64,000 bases of DNA from Saprospiraceae bacterium (GCA_028285545.1 JANQPA010000102.1:1-64000); one strand, 5' to 3'. Positions 25,729 to 35,778 are shown, counted from the stretch's first letter. Numbers and translations: made by a program. Notes: generated by a model from the letters alone, not told the origin.

Positions 25729-27177
25729 CTACTTCTTCCAATCTATAGGCGGTGGACCATCAGGAACGATGCCTTTATATACATAATCACCTTTTCTTTC
25801 CTTAAACTCTTCTTTTACTTTTTGGCGGAGCTCGGCATCTTCAAAAAGATCTACCATGGTCATAGCAAGAGCTTTAGAAGCATAAGACATCCCTTTATGA
25901 CCAATAGACATTCCCCCACAGGCGACCACTGCCCAGGAATGCCAGGGGGTACCCTTAGGAGCTGTGGTAGCTCCTAACCGAATGGTAGGAACTACAAAAC
26001 TGACATCACCAACATCTGTAGAGCCGCCCATTGGATGCTCTTGGGTTTCTTCTAGCGGACTGATAATAGATTCAATGCCCACTTGCTCTTTGCCGGTGGC
26101 CTTCTGTATTTTTTTGGCAAAATCTTGCTCTTGATCTGTGTAAGATATAGGACCCAAGTATTCCAGGTTCTGCTGCATACGAGCACCGCCTGTTCGGTTA
26201 ACTAAAATTTCATGGATTCCTGAAATAAGACTTATTTTATAATCTACATTCGCCATAATAGCTGCCCCTTCAGCCATTCGCTCTACATGTTTCCAAACGA
26301 CTTCCATGCCTGCTCTTTTGGTGTCTCTCACTCTTACCCAAATTCGAGAGTAGTCAGGCACTACATTTACAACTTCGCCGGCGTTTTGAATATGATAATG
26401 AATTCTGACGGTAGGTCTAACATGTTCTCTGTAGAAGTTGATACCTGAGGTGTATAGCTCAAGGGCATCAGAAGCACTACGGCCATTCCAGGGATCGGAA
26501 GAGGCATGGGCGGCCTGCCCAAAAAATTCAACTTTAAAATCCACTAAAGCTAAGGAACTTTGTACATCAGCTTTGGTTTCTGCGGAGGGGTGCCAATCCA
26601 TAACAATATCTACGTCATCAAACAAACCTGCACGGATCATCCATAATTTTCCGAAGAATTTTTCTTCTGCAGGTGTCCCATAGAATCTGACCGTTCCTTT
26701 TAAATCTCCTTTTTCAATAAGTTCTTTGATGGCGGTAGCTGCACCCAGTGACGCTGTTCCAAATAAATTATGGCCACAACCATGGCCAGGAGCCCCTTCA
26801 TGCAGAGGATTTTTGGTAGGCACCGCTTTTTGAGATAGTCCTGGAAGCGCATCAAATTCTCCTAAAATTCCAATTATTGGAGAACCTGATCCATATTCTG
26901 CTACAAAAGCTGTTGGAATTTCTGCAACTCCCTTTTTTACCTTAAAACCATTGGCTTCCGCAAATTGTATTAGAGCTGCCGCAGATTTGGTTTCCAAAAA
27001 TGCCTCTTCCGCATAAGACCAGATTTTATCACTTAATGTTGTAAGTTGATCATACTTACTGTCCAGGGATTGAATAACTGCCTGTTTATTTTTGCTGATT
27101 TTTGGCTTTTGCTGGGCATGAATAGAAAATACAAACCCTAAAACCATAAATAAAGAAAAGTAAAACTTCATATTCAT
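25729..27177 (-). CDS. M20 family amidohydrolase (AbgB-like)
   Basis: A 482-residue zinc-dependent amidohydrolase close in pattern to p-aminobenzoyl-glutamate hydrolase subunit B. Signal peptide 1-21 ends IHAQ, so it is exported. Metal-site motifs: GHGCGHNLFGTASLGAA, FYGTPAEEKFFGK with the catalytic Glu pair, VMDWHPSAET, and the C-terminal GGSTDVGDVSFVVP. The dimerisation domain lies at about 205-320. The likely reaction is hydrolysis of an N-acyl amino acid; exact substrate unknown. The short palindrome at 27203-27219 lies just upstream of its start. Confidence 0.9.
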   Translation of the reverse strand: MNMKFYFSLFMVLGFVFSIHAQQKPKISKNKQAVIQSLDSKYDQLTTLSDKIWSYAEEAFLETKSAAALIQFAEANGFKVKKGVAEIPTAFVAEYGSGSPIIGILGEFDALPGLSQKAVPTKNPLHEGAPGHGCGHNLFGTASLGAATAIKELIEKGDLKGTVRFYGTPAEEKFFGKLWMIRAGLFDDVDIVMDWHPSAETKADVQSSLALVDFKVEFFGQAAHASSDPWNGRSASDALELYTSGINFYREHVRPTVRIHYHIQNAGEVVNVVPDYSRIWVRVRDTKRAGMEVVWKHVERMAEGAAIMANVDYKISLISGIHEILVNRTGGARMQQNLEYLGPISYTDQEQDFAKKIQKATGKEQVGIESIISPLEETQEHPMGGSTDVGDVSFVVPTIRLGATTAPKGTPWHSWAVVACGGMSIGHKGMSYASKALAMTMVDLFEDAELRQKVKEEFKERKGDYVYKGIVPDGPPPIDWKK

Positions 27178-27202
27178 CGATTTTTATGATTAGTAGAAAC
27201 CT

Positions 27203-27219
27203 AAGTTGCAATGCAACTT
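27203..27219. promoter_or_regulatory. 17-bp palindrome upstream of the M20 gene
   Basis: AAGTTGCA-A-TGCAACTT: 8-bp perfect arms around one base, 25 bp before the ATG of the minus-strand M20 gene. The size and position suit a dimeric repressor site; no regulator gene is adjacent. Confidence 0.4.
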
Positions 27220-27249
27220 AAAAGTAAAAAGTAGAATTTTTTTTACCTG

Positions 27250-27295
27250 TTAAGGAAACATTAGCTGTGACCGGCCACAGCTAATGTTTCCTTAA
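27250..27295. terminator. 20-bp hairpin downstream of the DUF5916-like gene
   Basis: Arms 27250-27269 and 27276-27295 are exact reverse complements; the 6-nt centre ACCGGC adds one G-U pair in minus-strand RNA. It begins 8 bp past the stop of the minus-strand gene ending at 27304. Confidence 0.7.
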
Positions 27296-27303
27296 TTCTG
27301 TGC

Positions 27304-29523
27304 TTACAAATTCAACCAATAGGTAGCCTTAAAGACCAGGGCTCTATTTTTAGGGCTTAGTGTTTCCGGAAAATAATTATCTGTATAGACCAGAAAGATA
27401 TCCGAAACTGGCCGGAATCTCCATTGCAGGCGGGTGTTAATATTGATATTGTCGAATTGACTGTTATATTGAATAAAGGTAGTAAGAAAAACTGTCCTAC
27501 TGAAAGTAAGATCAATCCTAGGACCTATCAAATAGATAATAGACTCTCCAAAATCTTCCTTTAATTTGATGTCACTAACTGTAAAATTCAAACCTATATT
27601 GGCGTATTGACGATATCTATAGGTAATTCTACCAGATAACCTTAAAAGGTCTCCATTAAAAAAGGCGCGCCTGGTTAATTGCAAGCGGTAGTTAAAGGCT
27701 TTGCGTTCATCATTTTGGTAGCTGAGGCCAATTCCTTTTTGAGAAAAATCTTCACCAGGCTGAAACAGCAAATCTGAGCTTCTTACAGGATTGAAAGTAG
27801 AAAATAACTTGACGTAATTATTAAGAAGTGATAAGCTGAACCTGGCGGTATTCTGAAAATGAATGTTCCATCTTAACTCCATGTCATAGTCGGTAAGCCC
27901 CCAGGTATTATTCCATAGCCAGTCATTACTAAAGGTAAATTGATGTCGATTGATCCATTTCGAATTAGGGTATATTGAAAACCCAATTTCTGGATTGACA
28001 CGCTTAAAATCTCTACGCGGTACAAAACCTACTTTGGCATCGAAGCCTTCTCCGACAATCTGATGGGACCAGCTGGCCATAAATCTTAGGGTTCGGTAAC
28101 TCAACCTGGTACCATGTGAAAAAGGGGATGAATCATTATTTCTTTTAAAAGTCTGATGATAATAAGCTTTGCCATTCCATTTTCCATCGGCGGAAGCCAG
28201 GTTGTAGTCCAGGCCCAGAAGTCGGTTGGTGCTTCCATCTTGCGGGGATTTTATATCTACTGGCTGTTCATCAAAATTGGCTTTATTAACCAGGATAGCG
28301 CTTATGTTTGATCGGGAAAAAAGCTGTCTTTGGACAGCAATAACGGAGTAGTTATAGCTGGGAAGGTTAATCTGCTTATCTCTGGCCGTTTGCATATTCA
28401 TCAGCCCAATACGCCAGTTTTTATCTAAACGACCGCTTAATCTGGCCCCTAATAATATTCGATTTTGAACATTTTGACCAGTAGAGGAATCTATAGCGAC
28501 GCCAATACGCCTGGAAAAGAAGGGCCTGGAATTTTGGAATCCAAAGCCGGCAAATAGGTCCGCATTTTCAAGAAAAAATTGTCTTCTTTCGGGAAAGAAA
28601 ATTTCAAAACGATCCAGGTTGGTTTGTTGAGCATCTACTTCCACCTGTGAAAAATCAGGGTTAATGGTAAGGTCCAGGTTTAGGGATGGGGTAACCGCAA
28701 TTTTGGCATCTCCTCCTGCATCCATTTGACCTTGCCAGCCTTCGTTTTCTAAATAATTTCGATTAACACCTCCTGCCGTATAGGGAATGAAGGATATGTT
28801 ACTTCCTGGCTTGTTTACAGGCTTATCCCATTTTAACCTGCCTGTATAAGCCAGGTTTGACAAATGCAGAGGACGGGGCACTCTAGACCAAATGGCTCTT
28901 TCATTATATTTTGTGTCAATCCTGTAAAAATTGACTCCCCAGGTTGAGCTCCCTTCTTTAAAGCGGAGTGTCCTAAAAGGAATGGCTACTTCAGCAATCC
29001 AATAGTTTTTGTAGATTTTTGACTCACCATACCAAATATTGTCCCAACTCAAATCAAGATCCCTTCCTTCGGTGCCTCCATTTGAAATGAGTCCTTCCCT
29101 ACGAACTCCGAAAGGGGTGATCCCAAAGAAAAAGCCATTGGTTTTATCTAAAAAAGGATCTAGTACAATTGAAAAACCATCGATGTTTCCACCCCGATAA
29201 TCTCTTCTAAGAGAGACTGCCAGGTAATCACCAGGCAAAGAATCATAAACGATAATGGCAGCATAGATAAATTCATTATCATAAGCCATCATCACTTCAG
29301 ACTCGCTTTTCGAGCGGGAGGTATCAAAAGGAAAGTACTGCCAAAATTCATCTGCTTTTTGAGCCTTTTGCCAAATGGCTTCGGATAGAACGCCATCCAA
29401 AACAATTTTTTCGCTGATGCCTTCGATGTTGATTTGCCTTCTGTCTGACTCATCCTGACCTATAGCGAAAATAGAGGATAAGGTTAGTAATAAAACGGAA
29501 AAACCAAATTTGCTTGGGTTCAT
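27304..29523 (-). CDS. DUF5916-like outer-membrane protein with CBM9-like N-terminus
   Basis: A 739-residue exported protein. Signal peptide ends IFAIGQ. Residues about 30-220 resemble the family 9 carbohydrate-binding-like domain found at the front of these proteins (ISEKIVLDGVLSEAIWQKAQ, SFWGVNFYRI-type pattern VNFYRIDTKYNE). The rest, about 230-739, alternates short amphipathic strands rich in aromatic ends (FFPERRQFFLENADLFAGFG is the strongest family mark), consistent with an outer-membrane beta-barrel, ending in LN after VFKATYW. It follows the coiled-coil gene after 13 bp on the same strand, so they form an operon. Ligand unknown. Confidence 0.85.
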   Translation of the reverse strand: MNPSKFGFSVLLLTLSSIFAIGQDESDRRQINIEGISEKIVLDGVLSEAIWQKAQKADEFWQYFPFDTSRSKSESEVMMAYDNEFIYAAIIVYDSLPGDYLAVSLRRDYRGGNIDGFSIVLDPFLDKTNGFFFGITPFGVRREGLISNGGTEGRDLDLSWDNIWYGESKIYKNYWIAEVAIPFRTLRFKEGSSTWGVNFYRIDTKYNERAIWSRVPRPLHLSNLAYTGRLKWDKPVNKPGSNISFIPYTAGGVNRNYLENEGWQGQMDAGGDAKIAVTPSLNLDLTINPDFSQVEVDAQQTNLDRFEIFFPERRQFFLENADLFAGFGFQNSRPFFSRRIGVAIDSSTGQNVQNRILLGARLSGRLDKNWRIGLMNMQTARDKQINLPSYNYSVIAVQRQLFSRSNISAILVNKANFDEQPVDIKSPQDGSTNRLLGLDYNLASADGKWNGKAYYHQTFKRNNDSSPFSHGTRLSYRTLRFMASWSHQIVGEGFDAKVGFVPRRDFKRVNPEIGFSIYPNSKWINRHQFTFSNDWLWNNTWGLTDYDMELRWNIHFQNTARFSLSLLNNYVKLFSTFNPVRSSDLLFQPGEDFSQKGIGLSYQNDERKAFNYRLQLTRRAFFNGDLLRLSGRITYRYRQYANIGLNFTVSDIKLKEDFGESIIYLIGPRIDLTFSRTVFLTTFIQYNSQFDNININTRLQWRFRPVSDIFLVYTDNYFPETLSPKNRALVFKATYWLNL

Positions 29524-29536
29524 TACAATAGCAGGT

Positions 29537-30538
29537 TTATTTAGGTTCGTCTTTTCTTTCTGTGCGTTTAATATCCAACAAAATGATCAGTTCCTTTTTA
29601 CGCTCACTCCTTTTGATAGACCGTTCGGCTCTTTCTATATCAGCCATCAGCTTATCAACCCATTTTATGACTTCATTTCGAAGATGATTTAAATGTTTAC
29701 TTAATTTTCCAAGACTATCATTTGCGCTGGAAGAGGAATAAAAAATACCATAGAATCGTTTTGTAAACAGCTCAAAGTGTCTAAAATCTTTCTGATAATC
29801 TATTTGGAGGGATACAGAAATGTCTTTCAATTCAATATTAAATTGCTGGAGATGACGACCTACAAAATTGCAGGCAGCCGTTAGTTTTTCAATAAACTTC
29901 TTTTTCTCTTCTTTAGAATATTGATCAATACCATACATATTGAGCTTGTCAACGTCATAAACTTTTTTAATATCGCTGATGATCTCATTTAGGGTCTTCT
30001 TACAGAGGTTTCCAAGTTGTAAGGCATCCTCCATTTCTTCAATTAGAGCCCTTTGGAAAAAAATATTTTGTTGCTCCTCTGCCAGATCTTTTTTGTACTG
30101 ATCATTCTTTAAGTCTTCCGTATAATTTTTTTCTTTCTCTTTTAATAATTTTTTTAATTGATAGTCGATGTGTTGGAGCTTATCATTTTTTTCCTCAAGC
30201 ACTTTCTTTTCAAAGAGCAATAGTTCTAGTTGTTGCTTTAAGTCATTTAGTTCTAGTATTTTAAGGTAGTATTGATGATTTTCACGTTCAATAAGGTCTT
30301 CTACTTCTTCTCTGTTTTGAAGAAGGAAATGCAGGAATTGATAGACACTTGAGTCGGCAATTTTTTGCCATCGATCCAATTTAGTACCTGCTTTTCGAAG
30401 ATCCCCATCCAGCCAATCAATGCGTTCTTTTAATTTTTGGATACTAATATTGAGATGGATTAGATGTTTGCTGATCTTTTCCTTTTGTTTTATGTCATTA
30501 TAAGCTTGAAGTATTTTATCATCCAAAGATTCACTCAT
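29537..30538 (-). CDS. Cytoplasmic coiled-coil protein of unknown function
   Basis: A 333-residue, highly charged protein predicted to be almost entirely helical, with long heptad-rich stretches (about 20-185: LNDLKQQLELLLFEKKVLEE and following) and a basic C-terminal tail rich in K, E and R (SIKRSERKKE). No signal peptide or membrane segment is seen. It is first in an operon with the DUF5916-like gene (13-bp gap). It is not related in sequence to the three tail-anchored coiled-coil proteins. Confidence 0.7.
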   Translation of the reverse strand: MSESLDDKILQAYNDIKQKEKISKHLIHLNISIQKLKERIDWLDGDLRKAGTKLDRWQKIADSSVYQFLHFLLQNREEVEDLIERENHQYYLKILELNDLKQQLELLLFEKKVLEEKNDKLQHIDYQLKKLLKEKEKNYTEDLKNDQYKKDLAEEQQNIFFQRALIEEMEDALQLGNLCKKTLNEIISDIKKVYDVDKLNMYGIDQYSKEEKKKFIEKLTAACNFVGRHLQQFNIELKDISVSLQIDYQKDFRHFELFTKRFYGIFYSSSSANDSLGKLSKHLNHLRNEVIKWVDKLMADIERAERSIKRSERKKELIILLDIKRTERKDEPK

Positions 30539-30692
30539 GATAGCAACAATTGATCCACTAATTCTATCCTTTAATGTAAAAAGTAAAAGGTAGAAAATAG
30601 AAGGATTGGCCGGCTCAAATTTTAAATATATAGGAATAGGGGAAAAATATCTTTGATTCCTTGTTTTTACCCCACTTTTTCATGAAATCAAA

Positions 30693-32327
30693 TCAATTCA
30701 AAAGTGCAAACAGCAGCTGCGCATAAACAATCTTGGTCACAATGGCGATCGGCATCATTAAGGTGAATCCTATATTCGGCAATTTATTTTGAGCCTTTCC
30801 TAATGCGAAATCAAGAATAGCGGGCTGATTGGCTACCATCCCAATCAGAATACTAAATGGAATCTTTAAGACCAGATAGCCAAAAAACAAAGTAGAAAGA
30901 GCGGTCAGAATACTAATAATGCCACCGGCAGCAAATAGTAAAGCACCACTTCCCTGGGATAAGGTCATAAAAAATTGATGCCCGGAATTAACTCCAATAC
31001 CGGCTAATAATAGAATCAGTCCAATTTGACGCAATATTAGATTAGCACTATAGGGAAGGGACCAATTGATAGGACCGGTACGTCTTAAACCTCCCAGAAT
31101 CAAGCCCACAATTACAGGTCCTCCAGCAAAACCCAACTTAAAACTTAGGCCACCTGGCAATTCAAAGGTGATCATTCCCAGCATTAAACCCAAAGCCATT
31201 CCCAACCCAAAGGAAAGAAGATTAATTCTACTCAGTTCTTCATAAGAGTTCCCAATAAATTTGGCAATACGGCCCATATCTGTTCGCAGGCCTACTACAC
31301 GAACCCTATCACCTAGTTCAAGGATGGTTTTTGCGTTTGTCAGGTAATCTATATCTCCACGAGTGATGCGCGTAATTTTAGCCCCAAACTTTTCATCCAG
31401 ATTTAAAGTGCTTAGCTGCTGGCCTGCAATTTTATTATTGGATACAAAAAACAGGTTTGTCTCATATTCTGTTTGATCAAATGACAATTTGTAAGGCAAA
31501 ACCTTTCCCAGCAAAGAGGCAATGGTTTCGATTTCGTCTCGATCTCCGACAAAGGCAACTTTGTCCCCTATCTTAAAACGGGTATCCCAATTGGTCAAAC
31601 GGACTTCTCCCTGACGCTCCAGACGACCAAAATTAACAGACCAATTATGTTTTTGTTTTAGATTGCGAATGGGGACATCTGCAAAATCCGGATTGCTAAT
31701 TTCAATGGTAATGGAAGTAATATCTTGCCGTACGGGATATTGATGACGTAATTCTTTTTCTTCTTTTGAAAAATTAATTTTCAAGATTCTTCGGGCAAGA
31801 ATAATGGCCAACATAGGCCCTAATACCCCCATCGGATAGGATAATGAATAGCCAATAACCCCCGATTCGCTGCTGGCTTTTTTTAATTCTGGTGCCAAGC
31901 CTGTATTACTAATTTGATCTAGTAGTCCTGCTAGTGCGGGTGTGTTTGTGGTACTTCCCGCAAATAATCCTGCTGCTGTTGCGGCATCCAGTTCAAACAA
32001 CCAGTAAAGCAAAACAGTCACACTTGCTGAAAAAGTGAGCATAATGAATATGAAGATCAAATCTCTGGACCCTCTTTGGCGAAAAAGAGCAAAAAAACTA
32101 GGACCACTACTCAATCCTACAGTATAAACAAAGATGCTCAAGCCTATAAAAATGATCACTTCCGGAATTTGAAGGTCGGGGCTAAGGCTACCAAAAATAA
32201 GACCTACAAATAGTACAGCAGCTACTCCCAATCCGCTACCTCTAAATTGGATACTTCCTACGCCGTAACCTACTCCGGCCACTATGAACAAAAGCAAAAT
32301 GGGATTTTCAATAAATGCTTCAACCAT
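30693..32327 (-). CDS. AspT/YidE-type membrane transporter with two RCK_C domains
   Basis: A 544-residue inner-membrane protein with the layout of the aspartate:alanine exchanger/YidE family: five or six membrane helices (5-175), two cytosolic RCK/TrkA-C domains (about 195-275 and 280-362; RFKIGDKVAFVGDRDEI and LELGDRVRVVGLRTDM), then a second membrane half (about 370-544). The repeated family words GLFAGSTTNTPALAGLLDQ and GMVANQPAILDFALGKAQN are present. The substrate cannot be told; relatives move dicarboxylates or amino acids. Single gene. Confidence 0.9.
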   Translation of the reverse strand: MVEAFIENPILLLFIVAGVGYGVGSIQFRGSGLGVAAVLFVGLIFGSLSPDLQIPEVIIFIGLSIFVYTVGLSSGPSFFALFRQRGSRDLIFIFIMLTFSASVTVLLYWLFELDAATAAGLFAGSTTNTPALAGLLDQISNTGLAPELKKASSESGVIGYSLSYPMGVLGPMLAIILARRILKINFSKEEKELRHQYPVRQDITSITIEISNPDFADVPIRNLKQKHNWSVNFGRLERQGEVRLTNWDTRFKIGDKVAFVGDRDEIETIASLLGKVLPYKLSFDQTEYETNLFFVSNNKIAGQQLSTLNLDEKFGAKITRITRGDIDYLTNAKTILELGDRVRVVGLRTDMGRIAKFIGNSYEELSRINLLSFGLGMALGLMLGMITFELPGGLSFKLGFAGGPVIVGLILGGLRRTGPINWSLPYSANLILRQIGLILLLAGIGVNSGHQFFMTLSQGSGALLFAAGGIISILTALSTLFFGYLVLKIPFSILIGMVANQPAILDFALGKAQNKLPNIGFTLMMPIAIVTKIVYAQLLFALLN

Positions 32328-32530
32328 ATCAAATTTCGGTTCATTTTCGGAAATGAGAAAGTAAAGGTAACCAATATAGTTTGCGACTAATAGATTTATA
32401 AAGACTATAAAAGGGCAAATGGAATTCTATGAACTAAGATTTGTGTTTTTAAAGTAACCATATTGAAATTGGGAAGTTTTTAATTCTAATTAAGTCGATT
32501 ATATCATTTTGTCCTAATAATCACCCGATA

Positions 32531-34183
32531 ATGACACGTATATTCACCTTTTTAGCCCTATTCCTGTTTGCATCAATGACTCATTGTCAAGTCGATTTAG
32601 ATTCGAAAGAATGGCAGGAGGATCTTCGTTTTTTACAGAAAAATATTCACGAAAATTACAATTCTCTTTTCGTCAAAATCAGCGCCGAGGATTTTGACCA
32701 GGCAGTAGAAAAACTATACCAGGCAATACCAAAAATGGAAGACCACGAGGTTATTGTAGGAATCGCAGAACTGGTGGCTCTTTTTGGTTATGGTCACACC
32801 CAACTTAATTTGAACAATTGGGGAGGTTTGAATAAATCAGCCTTTAGTCAAATCCCTCTCAAGTTTTATCAATTTCATGATGGAGTTTACATACAAGGAA
32901 TCCATAAGGATTATGAACAATTTTTAGGAGCTAAAATCATAAAAATTGGAGATAAAACCATTGATGAAGCCATTCAGGCGGTGTATCCTGTAGTTAGCGC
33001 AGAAAATGAGAGTTTTTTTAAAGCTTATGGCATTTATTATTTGGCCGTACCTGAAGTGTTACATGCCAAAGGAGTGATTAAGAATAAAGACCGAGTACCT
33101 GTAGTTATGGAAAAAGATGGGAAAACCTTAAAGTATGAATTTAATACCATTGATACTTATCGGTTTCCCGGGCGCTATACTTTTATTCAGCAGGAGGGAA
33201 ATTGGCTGGATGCACGAGATCAGTCTAAAACTCCTCTTTGGCTAAAAAATTTAAACTTGATTTATTTTTATGAATACTTACCTGAATCCAAAACGGTATA
33301 CATACGCCATAGTCAAATCCAAAACGATGCTAGCGAACCAATTGAAGCTTTTTATGCCCGAGTATTTGATTTTATTGAAAATAATGAAGTCGAAAAACTG
33401 GTGATTGATGTTCGTTTAAATGGTGGAGGAAATAACTTTTTAAACAAACCGATTATTACTGGCATTATTGAGACCCAAAAAATTAACCAGCGGGGAAAAT
33501 TATTTGTCATTACCGGACGGAACACTTTTTCGGCCTGTCAAAATCTGGTTAATGAAATGGAAAATTATACCAATGCCCTTTTTGTAGGGGAACCCACTGC
33601 TGAAAATGTTAACTTCTTTGGAGATAATCGAAGCTTGAATCTACCCAATAGCCAATTACCAATCCGACTTTCATTTGCTTGGTGGCAAGACAAATATCCT
33701 TGGGATAATCGACAGTGGACCACTCCTCACATTGCAACAGACCTGACTTTTAAGGATTATGCCAATAATCACGATCCTGCTATGGCGGCCATCCTCAATT
33801 ACAAAGATGAACCGCCTATAAAAGATCAATTAAGCGATCTGGCAGCAAAAGGAGATATTGACCAGGCAGTAGAAATGGTCAGCAAATATGTCAAAGACCC
33901 GAAATACAGATATAATAATGATATTGAATCTCAAATCAATACCTTCGGATATGAGTTGATTAATTTAGGTGATTATAAGCAGGCCATTCGCATATTTACC
34001 TTAAATACAAAGATATATCCTCAATCTGCCAATACCTGGGATAGCCTGGCGGAGTCCTATTGGAGGTCAGGAGATAAAGAGAATGCTATTAAGTACTATA
34101 ATAAAGCCATTTCCATAGATCCGAAGGGAAGAACAGGCGATAATGCCAGAAGTATGATTCAGAGAATTCAAAATGGACAGTAG
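32531..34183 (+). CDS. Exported S41 family peptidase with TPR tail
   Basis: A 550-residue protein. Signal peptide 1-19 ends THCQ. Residues about 20-430 match the C-terminal-processing peptidase/tricorn core fold: VEKLVIDVRLNGGGNNFL, then the nucleophile region ITGRNTFSACQNLVNEME and GEPTAENVNFFGD. A PDZ-like stretch at about 120-150 (GAKIIKIGDKTIDEAI) precedes it. Residues about 440-550 are TPR repeats (YPQSANTWDSLAESYWRSGD). The expected catalytic serine is in FSACQN. It is convergent with the DDAH-like gene; a hairpin separates them. Confidence 0.85.
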   Translation: MTRIFTFLALFLFASMTHCQVDLDSKEWQEDLRFLQKNIHENYNSLFVKISAEDFDQAVEKLYQAIPKMEDHEVIVGIAELVALFGYGHTQLNLNNWGGLNKSAFSQIPLKFYQFHDGVYIQGIHKDYEQFLGAKIIKIGDKTIDEAIQAVYPVVSAENESFFKAYGIYYLAVPEVLHAKGVIKNKDRVPVVMEKDGKTLKYEFNTIDTYRFPGRYTFIQQEGNWLDARDQSKTPLWLKNLNLIYFYEYLPESKTVYIRHSQIQNDASEPIEAFYARVFDFIENNEVEKLVIDVRLNGGGNNFLNKPIITGIIETQKINQRGKLFVITGRNTFSACQNLVNEMENYTNALFVGEPTAENVNFFGDNRSLNLPNSQLPIRLSFAWWQDKYPWDNRQWTTPHIATDLTFKDYANNHDPAMAAILNYKDEPPIKDQLSDLAAKGDIDQAVEMVSKYVKDPKYRYNNDIESQINTFGYELINLGDYKQAIRIFTLNTKIYPQSANTWDSLAESYWRSGDKENAIKYYNKAISIDPKGRTGDNARSMIQRIQNGQ

Positions 34184-34190
34184 GAGGTGA

Positions 34191-34230
34191 ATACAGATGA
34201 ATTAGGCCCAAAGGCCTAATTCATCTGTAT
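34191..34230. terminator. 18-bp perfect hairpin between convergent genes
   Basis: Arms 34191-34208 and 34213-34230 are exact reverse complements with a 4-nt loop (CAAA). It is 7 bp after the stop of the plus-strand S41 gene and contains the stop codon (34221-34223) of the minus-strand DDAH-like gene, so it can serve both as a bidirectional terminator. Confidence 0.75.
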
Positions 34231-35114
34231 ATATTATTTTTCCTTAATAAAGGCCTCGTTAAACAAGTAGGCCCTCCTCCTCCTTTATAGCTAATTTCAG
34301 AACCAGGATAAGTAATTACTCTGCAACCTCGCTGTTGAAGGGCCAGTTCGGTCTTAGGGTTGCCGGCCATCATAAGACATTTTCTGGGACCTAAAGCCAA
34401 TACGTTACAAGCCATAGACTCGAACTCTTCTTCAGGAACTTCTATTAATTGAATCCCATTGCGATAAAGGTATTGTCTGAAAGGAATGGGCATCAGGGGA
34501 GAATAAACGACTGCCAGGTCATAATCAACAGGGCTAAAAATAGACATTAAGTGAAAGACATCAGAAGGGCCTTTATAATGAGGAAGTGGAACTACTACTA
34601 CTTCAACCTCTAAAGGTTTTAGTAAGGCTTTCAATTGTGCGATTCCCTCTTCATTGGTTCGATAACTGTGACCTACTGCAAGGGTGTTTGGATTAATCCA
34701 GGCAACGTCTCCTCCTTCTATTGTCCCAGGTTCAGTGATTTCGCCGAGAATGGGAATATCCAATTTTTTTAATGTCTTTTTGAGAGCCTTGGGCTCAGTT
34801 TTGCGTTCCTCCTTGCCCATATTGCATAAAATCATTCCTTTATCGGTAGCAATTGCTGCATCTCTACAATAAATGGAATCCATTGAAACATCTTTTTCCT
34901 GAGAAAGATAATGGATCTTAATCCCTTCATTTTTCAGGATTTGTTCAAATTGTTCATATTCCTGATTAGCGATATCAAGGTGAGGAGCCTCTATATAATT
35001 CAAATCATCCCATTGCTGGTCGATGTTTTTTTGGTTGATAAAAGCCTTTTTAGCAGGCTTCAATAATACAGAGAGTAATTGTCCTGATTCCGATTGATGG
35101 GTCTTGGCTTGCAT
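34221..35114 (-). CDS. Dimethylarginine dimethylaminohydrolase / amidinotransferase-family hydrolase
   Basis: A 297-residue protein of the pentein (beta/alpha propeller) superfamily. Motifs: YCRDAAIAT, EPGTIEGGDVAWI (substrate-binding EGGD), DVFHLMSIF (catalytic His) and GGGGPTCLTRPL with the nucleophile Cys284. This is the order found in DDAH and arginine-deiminase-like enzymes, which cleave guanidino groups to citrulline. Exact substrate is inferred only. It lies 55 bp after the SDR gene on the same strand and is probably in its operon. Its stop lies inside a terminator hairpin. Confidence 0.85.
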   Translation of the reverse strand: MQAKTHQSESGQLLSVLLKPAKKAFINQKNIDQQWDDLNYIEAPHLDIANQEYEQFEQILKNEGIKIHYLSQEKDVSMDSIYCRDAAIATDKGMILCNMGKEERKTEPKALKKTLKKLDIPILGEITEPGTIEGGDVAWINPNTLAVGHSYRTNEEGIAQLKALLKPLEVEVVVVPLPHYKGPSDVFHLMSIFSPVDYDLAVVYSPLMPIPFRQYLYRNGIQLIEVPEEEFESMACNVLALGPRKCLMMAGNPKTELALQQRGCRVITYPGSEISYKGGGGPTCLTRPLLRKNNIYR

Positions 35115-35169
35115 GTATGAACATTGAGTGGCTAATTAAAAACTACTATAAATCTAATGAAAAAGAATT

Positions 35170-35769
35170 TTAGTAAACCTTGATTATTTGACCATTTATC
35201 CATCCTTCCACACTTTTTACATAAGCATTGGTAACCTTCCACATAGGTATTGGATTATGACCAGGAAAGTAGGGGGCGTACTTTTCAACAGCATCTTCTA
35301 CCAGGCCGGCTGCTACTACATTAATGCGCAGTCCTTTTTGAAGTTCCTGAGCTGCTGCCAAGACAAAGCTATGGAGCGCACCATTCACCATAGAGGGGCC
35401 TGCTGAGCCTTTAACAGGATCTTCCGCTAAGATACCAGTGGTAAGAGTAAAGGAGCCTTTCTCATTTAAATAATGCTGACCAATTCGGACCAGGTTGACC
35501 TGCCCCATCAATTTGCTGCGGATACCAATGTAATATTCTTCTTCGCTCATTTTCTCAAAATCTCCCCAATGGGCTTCCCCCGCAATACATACACAGGCAT
35601 CCAAGTTTGAAATTTGTTGATACATGTTTTCGATAGATTCTGAGGAGGAAATATCTAGAGTAATATCTCCACTGTTTCTTCCGGCTATGATCACTTCATG
35701 TCTTTGGCTAATATTTTCAGCCACTTTTTTCCCGATGGTCCCATTACCACCAATGATGAGTACTTTCAT
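35170..35769 (-). CDS. Short-chain dehydrogenase-like protein lacking the Tyr-x3-Lys motif
   Basis: A 199-residue Rossmann-fold protein with the NAD(P)-binding motif GGNGTIGKKV (7-16), a DACVCIAGEAHWGD strand in place of the usual NNAG, and the helix PSMVNGALHSFVLAAAQEL where canonical SDRs carry Tyr-x3-Lys. That motif is absent, as in a known small subgroup of SDR-like proteins, so the mechanism is uncertain. It begins 9 bp after the PLP aldolase gene, so it is part of that operon. Confidence 0.8.
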   Translation of the reverse strand: MKVLIIGGNGTIGKKVAENISQRHEVIIAGRNSGDITLDISSSESIENMYQQISNLDACVCIAGEAHWGDFEKMSEEEYYIGIRSKLMGQVNLVRIGQHYLNEKGSFTLTTGILAEDPVKGSAGPSMVNGALHSFVLAAAQELQKGLRINVVAAGLVEDAVEKYAPYFPGHNPIPMWKVTNAYVKSVEGWINGQIIKVY

Positions 35770-35778
35770 ATTTATTTT

